Shown here piece by piece: positions 34,852-47,559 of a stretch of DNA of 64,000 nucleotides. A program made the position numbers and the translations under genes. The notes beneath the pieces are model-generated. The model searched no databases. It saw nothing but the letters and a program-made list of their open reading frames with translations, and was not told where the DNA came from. Within the stretch, counting starts at the first letter, position 1, and each line of letters starts with the position of its first letter. This DNA comes from Epiperipatus broadwayi (lineage: Eukaryota > Onychophora > Udeonychophora > Euonychophora > Peripatidae), in contig JAQFVV010000056.1 in assembly GCA_028023455.1 (NCBI GenBank), positions 1,736,001-1,800,000 on the forward strand. Reading direction: 5' to 3'.

Positions 34852-35760
34852 CTACATTTCTCCTTTTAATATAATTCCAAAATTTTTACTTCCATCTCTT
34901 CCACTTTTATTAATATCCTCCAACAATTTACTATTCAATTTCATTCTCTCTCTATAAATATCTATTTTAGCCAACTTCTTCTTTTCTAAGTACTTTTCCC
35001 ATTTAGCATTAATATCTTTTTCACTTTCCTTATTCTTAATAGCACACTTATATTCTCTACATGCTTCTTTCCTTTCTTTTACACTTTTACTAATTTTAAT
35101 TTTTTTATTACTTTTATTCTTTTCAATATTCTCACCTAAAACCCTATTTGCAACTTTTTCTACTTCCTTACACCAATCCTTATACTCATCCCCAACCCAC
35201 TCTTCCATTATTTCTTCAACTTGTATTTTATACTCTTCCAACTTATTCTTATCATTTACTCTCCATCCACATCTTTCACTATTATTTCTACTTTTATTTC
35301 TATTCTCCATCACATTACTAACCATTTCAATTACAATGAAATTATGATCACTAATGCATACTTTTTCTTCATTATCAAATACCTTAATTTTCCGTATTTT
35401 ATTTATTCCCTCTTTCTCTACCAATACATAATCTATTGTGTGAAATATATTATTTCTAGACCATGTGTATTGTCCCTCATAAATATTTAATAAATTTCCA
35501 ATACTCAAATTCACTTTCTGACAACAATTCTTCAAAAGCTGTCCATTTTTATTATCTACATCATCAATTTCTTCAATATGTCCATTCATATCCCCTATAA
35601 CCATTATTTTCTTTCCCTTTTCTTTAAAACTTTGTATATCCTTAACTAAACATTCGTATATGTTACTATTCCACTCCAATATAATTTGACTATCTCCAGT
35701 AGCTATATAAACTATAGCCACCATCCATTCTTGTCTACCCAACCTTATTTCAAACCACAA
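34852..35760 (-). pseudogene. LINE ORF2 AP-endonuclease domain, main part
   Basis: A 302-codon frame whose first half is the second portion of an AP-type endonuclease: VIGDMNGHI (54-62), TW (99-100), IDYVLV (109-114) and SDHN (137-140) are the expected catalytic and metal-binding blocks. The second half (about 160-300) is a Lys/Glu-rich connector. A stop and frameshift at the right side separate it from the start of the domain at 35808-36119. The nuclease would nick chromosomal DNA to start target-primed reverse transcription. Confidence 0.88.
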
Positions 35761-35807
35761 GTGTTCTTGACATTTAACAATATTTAAATATTTTTTTGAT
35801 ATAACAC

Positions 35808-36119
35808 CTATACCACCACCCTTTTTTCTTTTTCTTTTCTATTTATACCCTGCCATACCAACTGTTCCAAAATAGGTTCTTCTTCTTCTCTTAAATGTGT
35901 TTCCACTACTGCTAATACCTCAAGCTCTTCATTTTCAATTGTTTTATTTAATTCCATCCACTTTTCTGGTTTCCTACCACCTTGCATATTCAAAAACCCA
36001 ATTTTAACAATTTCTTCTTTCCTAACTACTCTTTTATAAATTCTTTTAATTCTTTCTTCTCCATTACATTTATAAATTACTTTCTTACCATTAATTTTAC
36101 AAACCCATTCCTTCTCCAT
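35808..36119 (-). pseudogene. LINE ORF2 start, first part of AP endonuclease
   Basis: A 103-codon frame starting MEKEWVCKINGKK, with KIGFLNMQGGRKPEKW (residues 40-55) and ELEVLAVVETHLREEEEP (about 65-84), the first endonuclease blocks with the catalytic Glu in ETHL. The ATG at 36119 is the likely ORF2 start, about 70 bp after the ORF1 stop. The frame is lost at 35808 near a poly-purine run and resumes one frame over (GGGIGVISKKYLNIVK). Confidence 0.85.
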
Positions 36120-36188
36120 ATCTATATTTATATCAAAATCAAATTCCTTTGCTTACTTCTTATATTCCATCCATTCTTTTTAATAATA

Positions 36189-37200
36189 TTACAATTTAAA
36201 ACCCACCCCCTTTATAAGTTTCCAAAAAAATTCTTTATAAATCAAACTCCCTAAAACTTCACTTCCTTGTTTTCCTAAATGCAACCCATCTTTACTATAT
36301 AACTCTCTCTTTCCAATAAAACAATCCCACACATCCACAAACATAACATTATTTCTCTCACACAATTTTTTCAATCTCTCATTTATAGAACATGCCCTAT
36401 CTAACAAATAACTCTTGTCAAACCTTGGTAATAATCCAACTATTCCTACTCTTCCTTTAATCATAATCAAATTCCTAATCAAATCTACATAATCATCCAT
36501 TATTCTCTCTGATGATTCTAATAAATTATTAGTCCCCACCATAACATATACATCTCTACTACCTTGTTTTTTAACTTTATCTGCTACATCCCTAATTCTA
36601 GCTCCAGGCAAACATACTCTTACATACCTACTTCTATTTTCCCTTGCAATTATATCCCCACATTCTCTAATTAGTGAATCTCCTATCAATACTGTTTCAT
36701 AATCTACTTTTTCTGCTCTATCTATAACATTTTCTAATACCTTCTGGTCCTCCTTATCTATTTCTTCCTTATCATTCCTACTCAATAATTCCTTTATCTC
36801 CTCACATTTTATCTCTAATGATTTTAATTTTACTTCTACATCCTTCAATTCTTCCTCTATCTTATTTATTCTTTGACTAATCATCTCCATTACACTATTA
36901 CTTTCTCCACCCACTATTCTTCGACTATCTACACTTTGAAAACACTTTCTCACCTCTTTTATCATATTAATACACTGACTGCATAACCATAAACCATTTA
37001 CATCCTTCCTAGTCTTATTTAAACATTTCAAATGATATACCCCATCACATATAGTACATTCTACAATAGCACGCTTAATTTCCTTTTCCCGATTATATAA
37101 ACATTTTGAAATACAAATATAATCCTTTTTTTTTATTTTACGTTTTTCGAACGTTATATTTTTCTTAAAAGTAAATCTTTTAATAACAAATTTACAAAAA
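36189..37200 (-). CDS. LINE ORF1: PHD finger plus SGNH-type esterase
   Basis: The open frame runs on past the first ATG-like start at 37031. Upstream in phase it reads YICISKCLYNREKEI and ECTICDGVYHLKC, then LWLCSQC, giving the C...C, H-x2-C, C-x2-C spacing of a PHD-like finger. A coiled-coil-like Lys/Glu region follows (residues 50-105 of the shorter frame). The esterase then shows GDSL (117-120), GTNN (166-169) and DGLH (248-251), the catalytic Ser, Asn and Asp/His blocks. CR1-type ORF1 proteins bind RNA, and the esterase role is unsettled. The exact start lies within the first 5' monomer. Confidence 0.85.
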
Positions 37201-37711
37201 AACTAATCAACAAAATAACTTCTAAAAATAAAAAAATTATAATAATTCTATATATAAAATAACAATATATAAATAAAACAAAACAAAAAATAAATAATAA
37301 CTTTTTTAAAAAATTTCTATATATAAATAACGTTTTTCGAACGTTATATTTTTCTTAAAAGTAAATCTTTTAATAACAAATTTACAAAAAAACTAATCAA
37401 CAAAATAACTTCTAAAAATAAAAAAATTATAATAATTCTATATATAAAATAACAATATATAAATAAAACAAAACAAAAAATAAATAATAACTTTTTTAAA
37501 AAATTTCTATATATAAATAACGTTTTTCGAACGTTATATTTTTCTTAAAAGTAAATCTTTTAATAACAAATTTACAAAAAACTAATCAACAAAATAACTT
37601 TTTAAAAATAAAAAAATAATAATAATTCTATATATAAAATAACAATATATAAATAATAAAACAAAACAAAAAATAAATAACTTTTTAAAAAAATTTCTAT
37701 ATATATAAATA
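37141..37711 (-). repeat. Three ~190-bp tandem monomers at the LINE 5' end
   Basis: The start cgtttttcgaacgttatat recurs at 37141, 37331 and 37521, a period of 190 bp. The first two copies appear identical; the third has small indels and a TA expansion at the end. They lie directly upstream of ORF1, as promoter monomers do in some LINEs (for example mouse L1). Promoter activity is an inference. The ORF1 reading frame extends into the monomer next to it. Confidence 0.85.
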
Positions 37712-37914
37712 ACAAACTGAAAAAACTTTAAAACAAATAAAAAACACAATTTTCAATCTTTCAAATACTCTTAACCACTAATTATACTTTCACACACAAT
37801 AATAATTAATAAATATTAATGCTCTCAGACTAAACAAATTAAAAGAAAATTTTTTGTTTGCTTATCTGATAGCTAGAAGTTGTTATATCTATGTATATTT
37901 GCATGTGTTTTAAA

Positions 37915-38105
37915 GACCTACAGAGGCCCCTAGTGACGATTTTTTCAGACGCTCATTGCTAAGGTTTACAGCCTTGTTAAAACTATTAATTAATGTTTTT
38001 ATAAATTTTATTAAACGCACATTATTATATTAAGTAATATTTACTAAGGCTGTAACCTTAGGAATAAGCGTCTGAAAAATTCGAAGGTAGGGACTTCTAC
38101 AGATC
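37915..38105. repeat. Foldback MITE
   Basis: Left arm 37915-37977 and right arm 38043-38105 are imperfect reverse complements around tttttcagacgctcattgc and gctaaggtttacagcctt. No coding capacity. The unit is ~190 bp and sits 200 bp beyond the 5' end of the LINE. Confidence 0.75.
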
Positions 38106-41100
38106 TTAATTAATGTTTTTTGTATATATTAAACAAAAAAATTTACTAATGAGATAATAGCATCTTTTCATTTCTAATATCTACGACTATATATTTAAAT
38201 TGTAAAAGGATTAATTGTAGATTCTATGAACATAAGATTACTCAGAAAGGGGGAATATTATGAACAGTTTAAAAAAAATGATTGTCATGAATTTCAGTAT
38301 TCCTCCCAGGACTTAGCAATTGATATGGTGGGACTGCTATATTTATTAAATTGTGTCTCTAAATGTATCCAGATAAAATACCATGAGTCTGAAATCCCTG
38401 GTTCCAGAATATTTTTGGATGTGTGATTTTTTTTGCATTTAAGGGATCACATTTTGGTAAACCCAAACTCTGTAAAATAGAGGGGGGAGAATGCCGTTAA
38501 CTACAATTAGGCTTTTTAATTTATCTTATCCCCCCCCTCTTTTAATTTTGTTTCAAAATGCATGTAAATGTCTTGTATAATAAATATATAGATTAATGAT
38601 ATTTTTTCTGTTTAGCAATATGAGATATTTTTATATGCATTGACAAATTTTTAAGTTAGGTTTAATATCCCTAGATATTGAAAATTAGAAGTCATTAGCA
38701 TTTGCTAAAGTGTTTTATCTGTATTAACATTACTCATATTTTATATTCCTTTTCTGCATGAAGATCAACTCATCAGAAGTCATACACATTACATGATCAT
38801 TTTTATTTTCTTCATTCTGCTAGAGAAATTGTTTTATAAAATATGTAACAAACATTATTACTATATATAATGAATATTGTATAATTTATTTTATTAATAA
38901 CAGTTAAAAATTTAATAACAATTTATCTTTATTTTTATACTGAAACAAACATATTTTCTGGTAATAATCAAAACAATAATTTACTACTACTATTTAATGC
39001 CTTAAGTCCAAACTCAGCTTTCTGATATAATATGTAAGCTGATATGTTAACAATATTCAAGAACATTGTGACATAGTTTTAGCATATCTCCCAGTTACTC
39101 ATTTGAACCTGTATTTGAACATAGCTTCAGTAAATTTTGAGCATATGTAGATTCTATTTAAGTTTAAAGTTTAGTAATGGATATCTAGGTATTCTTATTT
39201 AGAAAGTAAACAAAAATAGGAAAATTGCAACTTTTTGTCACCAATAATTGGAAATCATTAGTAAATAAGACCCGAAGTGGACTAAATAATTGTTTGCATT
39301 TTACCATTACTATCATGCTGTCTAGATTATTTATACTGCCGAATATATTAAATACATTATTAAATTCTGTGGCTAGAGGATAGTTTAATAATTTATAATA
39401 ATAATCATTTTAAGAGCATAATCTCATTTGTAAATTTGTATTTCTAACAAACAAAATAAAAATTATAGAAATAAAATACGAAAAAAGTTTAAGCACTAAA
39501 TAAAAAGTTGAAAAATAACCCAAATAGTCAAAAAAGTAAGTCATACATCATGTGATTTATTTTAATAAGCTTGTAATTATAAAACAAAAGAGTGTGTAAC
39601 AGCTGTAACAAGCTTTATTGATAAATACCAAGCAAGAGAACGCATTTTAAAAAACCTCTATCTAGAAATAATCTTTATCCTCAGACCAGTTTCCTGCTTT
39701 TGGCATTCTCAGTGAGGCAGATAGTCATCTAGCATTGTTAAAATAACGTACATAGTTAAAGGATTAAATAAAATTACCTATATTGCCTTAATATTTTTAA
39801 TTTAGAAAGTTTATGACTCTTCTTACATGCATAGATTCTAAAATCAGTATTTATTTTTCATTACATCTGAATTAATCATTATGTTTTGCAAGTCAAATTT
39901 TAGTCATCAAAAAAAAAGTGGATATTTAAAATGATGGTGGTCTCCAATTAAGAATTGTTAAATTATTTTTGTTAATTTAATAATGATAAAAGAAATTTAA
40001 TATTTTCAATTGAAAAGATTTTTTTTTCTGTTAAGATGTTGCCTTAAAATATAATAAAATTTTAACCCAAATTGACATTTTATCAGTGTGTTTCTTTTTT
40101 CTTTATTTGTTCCCTTTGGTCTTTTGTTTAAAACCAGCCATGTGCATGTGATTTTATTTTTAATTTTTGATAATGTGCCATTGTTTCTTTTTTTAAAAAA
40201 AGCATTATAGTTTGTTTGTTTTTTTATGAAAAGACTTCAAAGTAATTAAATTTGAATTTTTTTTTTAATAAATTAAATGAGTGTTAATTTAGATGATATA
40301 AGAATGCTTTAATTCTGATATTCCTAAAGATTAATAACTTAATAAAAAAAAATATTTTATCTAATTTTTATAGAATATATTAGTATAATTTGATTCTTTT
40401 TAATGGTTTGAAAATAATAACTTTAAGCTATTTATATTAATTTAATATTTTTTTATAATGCATAAGTTTGGAAATTATTTACTTCCATTAAAATAATTAC
40501 TTCCATTAAAACAAACTTTATAGCTATATATATATTGTGCCCTTATCTATAGGTCATAATAAGGTAGAATGGTCAATTACTAAAAAATTTTAAATTTTAA
40601 GATACGTTTGTGTAATATATTGATAATTGTATGATCGATTAGATTTTATAGTACAATTTAAGGCTGAAAATACCTGATATATAAAAGTGTAATGAATTAT
40701 TTAAAAAAACAATTAAATAAAGCTTAATTATATTCTTGCTTATGGTTGTAAAAGCTGGCCATATAAAATAACACAGCTATAAATAGTTAAAAATATATTA
40801 ATAATTCGAGTATGATGTTTTAAAACTAATAAATTAAATAAATGCTATATGTAGTGTTATAATTATATTTAATAGTCAAAATTAATAGAGTATATTTTGA
40901 GATATACTTTAGGATGGTGAGAATTATATTTAGTTCTACATTTTTAAATTATTTTCCAAAATTTTATAAAATATATCAGTTTTGGTAATTTAGACCGAGA
41001 TGTAAATTAAAAAAATCATCTGATAAAGTTAGTAATCATGTGACTGTATATTATATACCTTCACACACACGCTTGTTAGAATATAATAATAAAGTTTGTG

Positions 41101-41329
41101 AATTATAAAACTAAATGTAATTGCTATCTATCGTTAAAGTAAAAGTTGAAATATTAAATTTTATTTTAATAATTGTTTTAAAAAAATAAATGACTTTGAT
41201 AAAACTATAATTGAGTTTAAAAATACTATTCTAAGTAATATTTTAAATCATTACGTCATAAATTCTTTATTTTAAAAAAATTCTAGTCTGTTATAAAACT
41301 AAAAAAGTGTAAATTTGTTCGCGCTAAAA
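38106..41329. other. Non-coding AT-rich stretch
   Basis: The 66-codon frame at 38226-38426 has no recognised domain. Nothing else supported. Confidence 0.55.
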
Positions 41330-41412
41330 AGTAATTAACCAATCAACGGAGGTATTTTGGCAGACGAAATATAAGAATTAGACGGAGCGGGAGAAGGTAA
41401 TGTGTAAGTAAA
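41330..41412 (+). promoter_or_regulatory. Promoter-like patch, speculative
   Basis: Unlike its surroundings this patch has several CpGs. aaccaatca (41337-41345) resembles a CCAAT box, aaatataag (41368-41376) a TATA-like element, and gtaagt (41405-41410) fits a splice donor. A polyadenylation-like aataaa at 44286 and a tgtgtccgagttgtt string downstream are reminiscent of LTR ends, but no protein or LTR pair is seen. The 60-codon frame at 41606 is unrecognised. Confidence 0.25.
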
Positions 41413-44400
41413 GGAAGGAGTAACATATTTTTTTAGCTGTATAAGATCGTAAGCTAGAAAAGTGATATAATTTTAAAATTTTGTATTTATTTTAAAAGTT
41501 TTTTTTTTAAATATAGTATTTTGAACTACCTTTAAATGAAGGGCTAATTTAAAAGATTTCTTACCAGGATTTTTATTCAAGTTTAGCCAAAACCTTGCAG
41601 TAAAAATGGAAGTACTACAGAAAACAGTATATAGAAGTTATGATAAAGGAAAAATATTTGTAAAGTGCCTTGATACAGCTTTATTTATGCTCAACCAGAA
41701 ACTTATTATTGTAACTCAGATAAATATAATTTGGACATTATACCGAAAACTTAAAAGAAAAGTTATTTGCCGTCAGAAAAAATTATGACGCACAATTTTA
41801 AAAGGCTACTCCGAAGTTTTTTTTTTTTATTCTTCTCTATGGAAAAATTAAGATGCGTGTATCATAAAGAAAAAATTATGTAAAAGTTATAATGGAGAAA
41901 GAATGTTTGTCTTTTTAAAGGAAACATTACAAAGTATATAGTACCAGAATTTTAAAAGAAGGAAAAAAGGTACAGAATAATAATATGAAAGAGCTATTGT
42001 GTTTTATGGAAAAGGAAAGAAAAACTTTCTCTAAGAAGAATTAAAAATATTATAAAGTGTTCATTAGAGAAATGCTTAATAAAGATAAAGATTTGGAAAA
42101 TATAAATCTAATTTACTTAATGAAATGAATCCATGGAAACCGAAAAGTTTTATTGAATATTTAAATCAAAGTACTGAGAAGATGCATCGTAAAAGTCGCG
42201 CGGGAGAAAATATTAGCAAGAAATATTAGAAGAGAATCTTTAGAAGTTTTCTTTACGGGATTAATTGATATCATAATTAATAATTGTATTAAATATTATA
42301 AAAAACCAAGGATTGTCATCTATGAATATTTATTAAACAGAGCAATAATTGTTTTACCTTAAAATTGAACAAGCAGGGAGGAGAACATTAAGTGACTGAA
42401 GAAGAAATAATAAACATTTTTTTTTTTGGCTTTAGTATGAACGGTTTTCAGGAAAATTTGATGAAGGAGTACAGTAAATATAGTTTGAATATTTTTTACT
42501 AATTTTTAAAATATAAAATGTTATGTGAGATTAGGGAAACATAAAACATAAATTTAGTAATATTAAAATTTAAATATAATAACTTGATAAAATTATAGAA
42601 ATAGTGTTTAAAAATAAAGTGTATGGATGTGAATCTTATATCTACAAGGATCAAATGGATGGTGAAGCCTACGGAACGCGATCGAGGAGATAAAGGTCGT
42701 TTGGTAATTTTGATAGTTATTTATAATGCATAATGTATTTTTTTTAGATCATCTATTGACCTAAGAATGAAGTGTGAAAGTTTAAATTATATGTACACAT
42801 TTTATACAACATTTTTAACATATTATGAGATAGGAGTAATTCAGATTATGCATACGACAAATTTTTTAAAGTATATTAATCATATAATTTAACATAACAA
42901 TTATGTGATTCTTTTGAACTTTCATGTGATAAAGTATTCAGATATTTAAGTAGTTTGTATGACTAAATATACGGAGGAAAGTAGTAAGCAAGCTGTCTTA
43001 TAGAACAGTGGAATAGTTTTAAAATAAATGAATTTTATTATTGTTAGTAATGCAGATATGTATTTGTCGATGTACAGTATAGAAAAAATCTTGAGAAATA
43101 AGATCGGATAGTGACTTGGAAGTACTAGTGGAGAGGAAACCAAGATGATGTGTTTTTTTTTTCGAAATAGGAAAATATAAGGGATTTGGATCATATTTAG
43201 TTTTGTGTGATTTCAGTATAGTTAACTAGGCCCTATAACTGAACACATATAGTTTGGACAGTGTTTTGCATATCTTTAAACTTTTTGATGTTATAATAAA
43301 GCTGAAGAAATAGCTTTAACATCGCTCCTATAATAGAGGTTGGTAGACAGGTAAAGGTCACTCCTCTATAGTGTCTTTTAATTCACTGTGCCATGATTGT
43401 CAAGATATATGACGAGTAATATTCTAGTTGTATTTTGATCCTATGCATCTATCTTCACTATCCTTATTTCGTGAATCTGCATCGGTCAGAAAGATATTTT
43501 CAAAGAAATAATGAATAAAATAGAACTGAAGATATGTTATCGTTTATGTAAGAATAGTTTATTTGCTGGAATGTATAGAATTGTGTAACTTTAAAATTAA
43601 AAGTCCAAAATATCATAAAGAGAGAAAGAATCATATAATACATTGTAAAATTAATTCAGAAATGAATATAAGATTTTGAAAAGAAATCTAAACCAAGTAT
43701 TTTAAAAGTGATAATAAAATTTGAATGAATTTTTTTTATAATATTTAGAAAATAAGTATTGCATATTTATTAAGAAAATAGTTCAATAATGTACAATAAA
43801 CATATACTTGTGCATGGTATATTAATAGTTATAATTATATCATCCGAAGTAAGGCTTGAATAAGAATATTAGGATTAATAAACATCGGATAATGAATAAT
43901 AAAAACCTAATACCGAATGTAGAATAGTGTTTTGACTTTGTAAGATTCCATACAACCAATATGAAACTAAATTTTGTTATTTTGTAGAATTTTATTACGA
44001 ATGTAAAATTTTGTAAAAAAAATATAATTTTAATAATAGTAGGGATGAAAAGTGTTTGTGATAATCATATAAGAAATGCGTTTTGTAATAAGCTAACCAT
44101 AATAATAAATCAAGTAATAATACTGTATTTTCTTAAGTGTTTAAAAAAAAAAAAAAATTTAACTAGGAAAAGTAAATAATATTTTGATTTCATTTTATAA
44201 ACTAATAAACTAAGTTGAGATATGAAAGTAAGGGATATCCAATGTATATAGTGTAAAAATATTGTTAATTTATTTATGTTGTTAATAAACTTTGTTTTAA
44301 ATTTGTTTTAAAGTTTTGTGTCCGAGTTGTTATTTCTCCACATGGATGCATGAAATCACGATACATTTATAATTGAAACAGACATATAAATTTTGCACAA

Positions 44401-45320
44401 AAGGTAAACATAAAAGTGTTATAAGAATTTTGAGAATTTATTGGTATGTTAAAATTAAAAGATCATAAATTTATATTATTTATTGGTCATAAGTCGGTTG
44501 CCACAATATTACATTAAATTATATGCTAATGTTGCCACACGTATTCTGTTGTCAGATTATTAAAATACTACCACGTACGTATTTATTTATTTCATTTTAG
44601 GAAGAAATAAGATTATATTATATTTATTATTGTTATTATTATTTTTATTATTGTTAGTTGCTGTGTAGTAGATTATGACATAAAATTCCCTTTTCATATT
44701 TTACTACCGTAATTTTAAATCAGTTAGAATACAATTTATGAACCTGAGATTTTATTTTATTTTACTTCATTTTATTTAATTGAGCTAGATTCTTGTCATA
44801 AAGAAGATTAAGATATGATTATTATTTTAATCGTAGTGAATAGAGCTCAGAAAGTCATAAGAATACTATGAGTTAGTTATTTGGTATAGTAAAAAGGGGG
44901 GGTAGTGTTCTTATGCCATTGAGGTAGTATCGTGTGGATAATGGCTCAATGTAGTCTATCTCGTTCCCTGTATTGTCACTCCATGTCTCATGAAAATAGT
45001 AAATATTTGTTTAATTCATTTTAAAATTGAACCGTATTTGTATTTTAAAATTAGAGCTAGTAATCATTTTAATTAATGCTGAATATTTCATTTATTTATT
45101 TGTTAACTGAGCTAGAACCCGTAATATTCGTAATAAACAGTATATTCTGGGGTGAGGATGCGCGGGGGGAGGTTAGAATATATATATATATATATTGAAA
45201 CCAGAATGTCTTCTAACAGTGGGTGAGTAATCCTTGAAAATATCTGTGCATATATATTTAATTCATATAAAGGAAAAGCAAAAATATACTTACATAAATT
45301 ACGTATAAAAAAATTTTTTT
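41413..45320. other. Non-coding stretch
   Basis: Purine-rich sequence at 41600-42440 looks like decayed coding DNA but no family was recognised. A (TA)n run lies at about 45178-45194. The minus-strand frames at 42946 and 45258 are not supported; the second overlaps the LINE on the other strand. Confidence 0.5.
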
Positions 45321-45324
45321 AAAG

Positions 45325-47095
45325 AATGTAGAAAGAATCAGTCTCCAGCCGGGATTGTACAGATGGTCAGCAATCTGCTCAACAACAGAGAGATTTTTCT
45401 CTCTCTTGATGGCAAGATCACCCCAGGCTTCAAGCCATACAAGTCGATCCCTCAAGGATCCCCGCTCAGTGCCCTTTTCTTCACAGCATACATCAACCCT
45501 CTTCTGATGGATATAGAAAAAAACCTCCCTGGAATTTTCCTTCCCTCTCTCAATAAAAACTTCAACGTATTTGCATATATAGATGACATCATGGTTGTGC
45601 TTTCCTCCTTTAAATACCTTCCCCATCTCATGAACATATTAAACAGAAATACAGCAAAACTTGACCTACAAATAAATTTTAACAAATCTTCCATCTGGAA
45701 GATAATGTCTGGTAAACAAATTAACTCTCCCTTTTCTGCAAAACCCCAAAGATACCTAGGTTTCCCAATCTACAAAACTCCAACTGCAATGGCAAGAGAG
45801 ATTCAAGATGCAATCCTCCACTCAACTGAAGCCATCACCACTTCACTCTCTAGAGTTTACCTTTCATTATATGGAAAGGTTGGCCTCCTCAACATGATCA
45901 TAATGCCAAAAATCTCATATTATCTTCCATTCGTTAAAATGTCTAAACAGTTTCAAAATAAAATTAACCGATTATGCACCAAACTTCTCTGGAGAGGAAG
46001 GACAGTTGCTATTAGCTTGCGAGGTATTCAACGACCACGCAGATTCAATGGACTGTCATTCCACTCAATGTAAGCAATCATTTTACAGAAAACACACAAC
46101 ACTCTACATAATCTGATCCTCTCCTGCGGATACTCTAACATTATTAAAAAAATTACACCGACAGATCGTCCTCCACCCTCTTCCAGTTCATGGATAGCAT
46201 CCCTAATACAACACCTACAACTTTATAACCCGATAATACCCTTTAACCTTAACCAAAAAATCACCTTATGGGAAGCATACAATATAATCAATTATAATAA
46301 ACAACCCATTAAAACCAGCCTAAAAGTAACCAACCAAAGACTCATTACACTCTTCAAAAGATGGAGTCTGGAACCCAAATTCCTTGACTTTATCATTAAA
46401 ATAAATCTTAATGCACTACCCACAAATTGGTTTCTTTATCACCGAAGAGGTTTTACCAGCATTGCCCCTATATGTGGTCTGTGTGCTCGTGAAGATGAAA
46501 CCATAGACCATATTATACACCGGTGCCCAAGACTTAAAACTCTGGAAGATATAATTATAATCAATTCCAACATAAGACCTGATATGATTTTCTCACTTGA
46601 AAATGCCATTCATAATGGATTTTTTTCAATAATAAGGCTTTCTACCTTTGTCCTTTATTCCATATGGATAGTGAGATGCAAAAGTCTCATGGAATTACCC
46701 CTGCCACAAATCACACCATTGTTTTATCAAACGCTCAAAAAAATCAAGAAACGTGACCAGCTCCTTGCCTCCAGTAAAGTCTTTGCTGACACCTGGTCTT
46801 TAATTGCTCTTTCCTTTTCCTGATTATCAATTCCCACCTACCCAGCATTATAGAATAGTCAATTATAAAAGAAAATATTCATGTTCATATTAGAAATGCT
46901 AATACCATTAAACAAGTTCTTAGAATCTCTTCACTATACCTAACCACATAAGAGTATAACAATTGTGCTCTCATAACATAATCTAGCCAGATGACAAATA
47001 GAACATCACATAATCATAATATTGTACAATTTATTCATTTATTTATCCTTTATTAGTATGTAATCACTATTTATTGTTAATAAAATTTTTATTGA
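45325..47095 (+). mobile_element. 5'-truncated L1/Tx1-like LINE
   Basis: The copy begins inside the RT palm, keeps the rest of ORF2 in one phase with a single stop (46071-46073), and ends with a 3' UTR of about 270 bp that finishes near ttaataaaatttttattg (47080). Its LGFPI and GKVGLLNMIIMPK blocks and CGLC...H finger fit the L1/Tx1 group better than CR1. The base composition is less AT-rich than the surroundings. Confidence 0.8.
45340..46824 (+). pseudogene. L1/Tx1-like ORF2, C-terminal two-thirds of RT
   Basis: From the first residues (SPAGIVQMV) the frame shows SIPQGSPLSALFF (RT motif B') and FAYIDDIMVV, the catalytic YxDD. Next come RYLGFPIYKT and YGKVGLLNMIIMPKISYY, the thumb-linked blocks. 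A TAA at 46071-46073 interrupts the frame, which continues in the same phase to a Cys/His finger, ICGLCAREDETIDHIIHRC (about 46471-46529), and ends at about 46822 with IALSFS. The upstream fingers and nuclease are missing, as expected from 5' truncation. One stop and no frameshift show modest decay. The minus-strand frames here are shadows. Confidence 0.88.
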
Positions 47096-47400
47096 AATGA
47101 AGTAATAATATTCTCCATTCTTTAAATTAAATTGTTTACAATAAAACAATATGTATATTAATTGATTTAATTTAATTCTAGTTCTGACAAAAGTTAATCT
47201 GAATCAATTGTTCTAAAACAATTATGTATACATATTAATAAAAAAAAATACTTAAACAAAGTTTAAATATAGTAACTGAAATACAGGCTTATTATATACC
47301 TGTATCAATATATGTAATGTATAGGGTATATGAGCACAGTCTTTCACATGACCCACCACTCTCCACTCTATCTCATAACACTGATACACTTGAACACATA
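47096..47400. other. Non-coding stretch
   Basis: Nothing recognised; the short frames at 47252-47523 on both strands overlap repeat-like sequence. Confidence 0.5.
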
Positions 47401-47475
47401 TATGTCGAAAAGATAAATAGTCACCAATATACATATTTCATGCTAAACCAGCAATCATCAGTTGGTCCAGATTAT
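47400..47475 (+). repeat. Copy of a foldback-core sequence
   Basis: gaaaagataaatagtcacc and catgctaaaccagcaatcat resemble blocks in the foldback at 31098-31530 (gaaaaagatatatgat, gctaaaccagcactca). Only one arm is evident here. Confidence 0.5.
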
Positions 47476-47559
47476 CATCTCTACATGTATATGCAATCAG
47501 TGCTCAGATATATATTAAGATAGCCAATCTTCTTACTTTAATGGACAGGCTTTAATCCA

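Larger units (their letters stand above)
32639..37711 (-). mobile_element. Nearly full-length CR1-like LINE
   Basis: Minus-strand order: 190-bp tandem 5' monomers (37711-37141), ORF1 with PHD finger and SGNH-type esterase (about 37200-36189), and ORF2 with AP endonuclease, reverse transcriptase and a C-terminal tail (36119-about 32700). The 3' end is a (TCACA)n tail at 32639-32660. The ORF1 esterase and overall arrangement match CR1-type non-LTR retrotransposons. Several frameshifts break ORF2, and three adapter-like inserts lie in its 3' part, so the copy as assembled is not functional. A second 3' fragment of the family lies at 1985-2790. Confidence 0.88.

Noticed and set aside
35221-35490. 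Plus-strand frame over the LINE AP endonuclease
   Set aside because: Low-complexity antisense frame with no domain.
41606-41788. A 60-codon gene
   Set aside because: No domain and no codon or context support; kept only as a neighbour of the promoter-like patch.
43102-43112. Fourth adapter insert (agatcgga)
   Set aside because: Only eight bases match; this is expected by chance in 64 kb.
45258-45694. Two minus-strand frames over the L1-like LINE
   Set aside because: They are shadows of the plus-strand RT frame with its YIDD and QGSPLS motifs.
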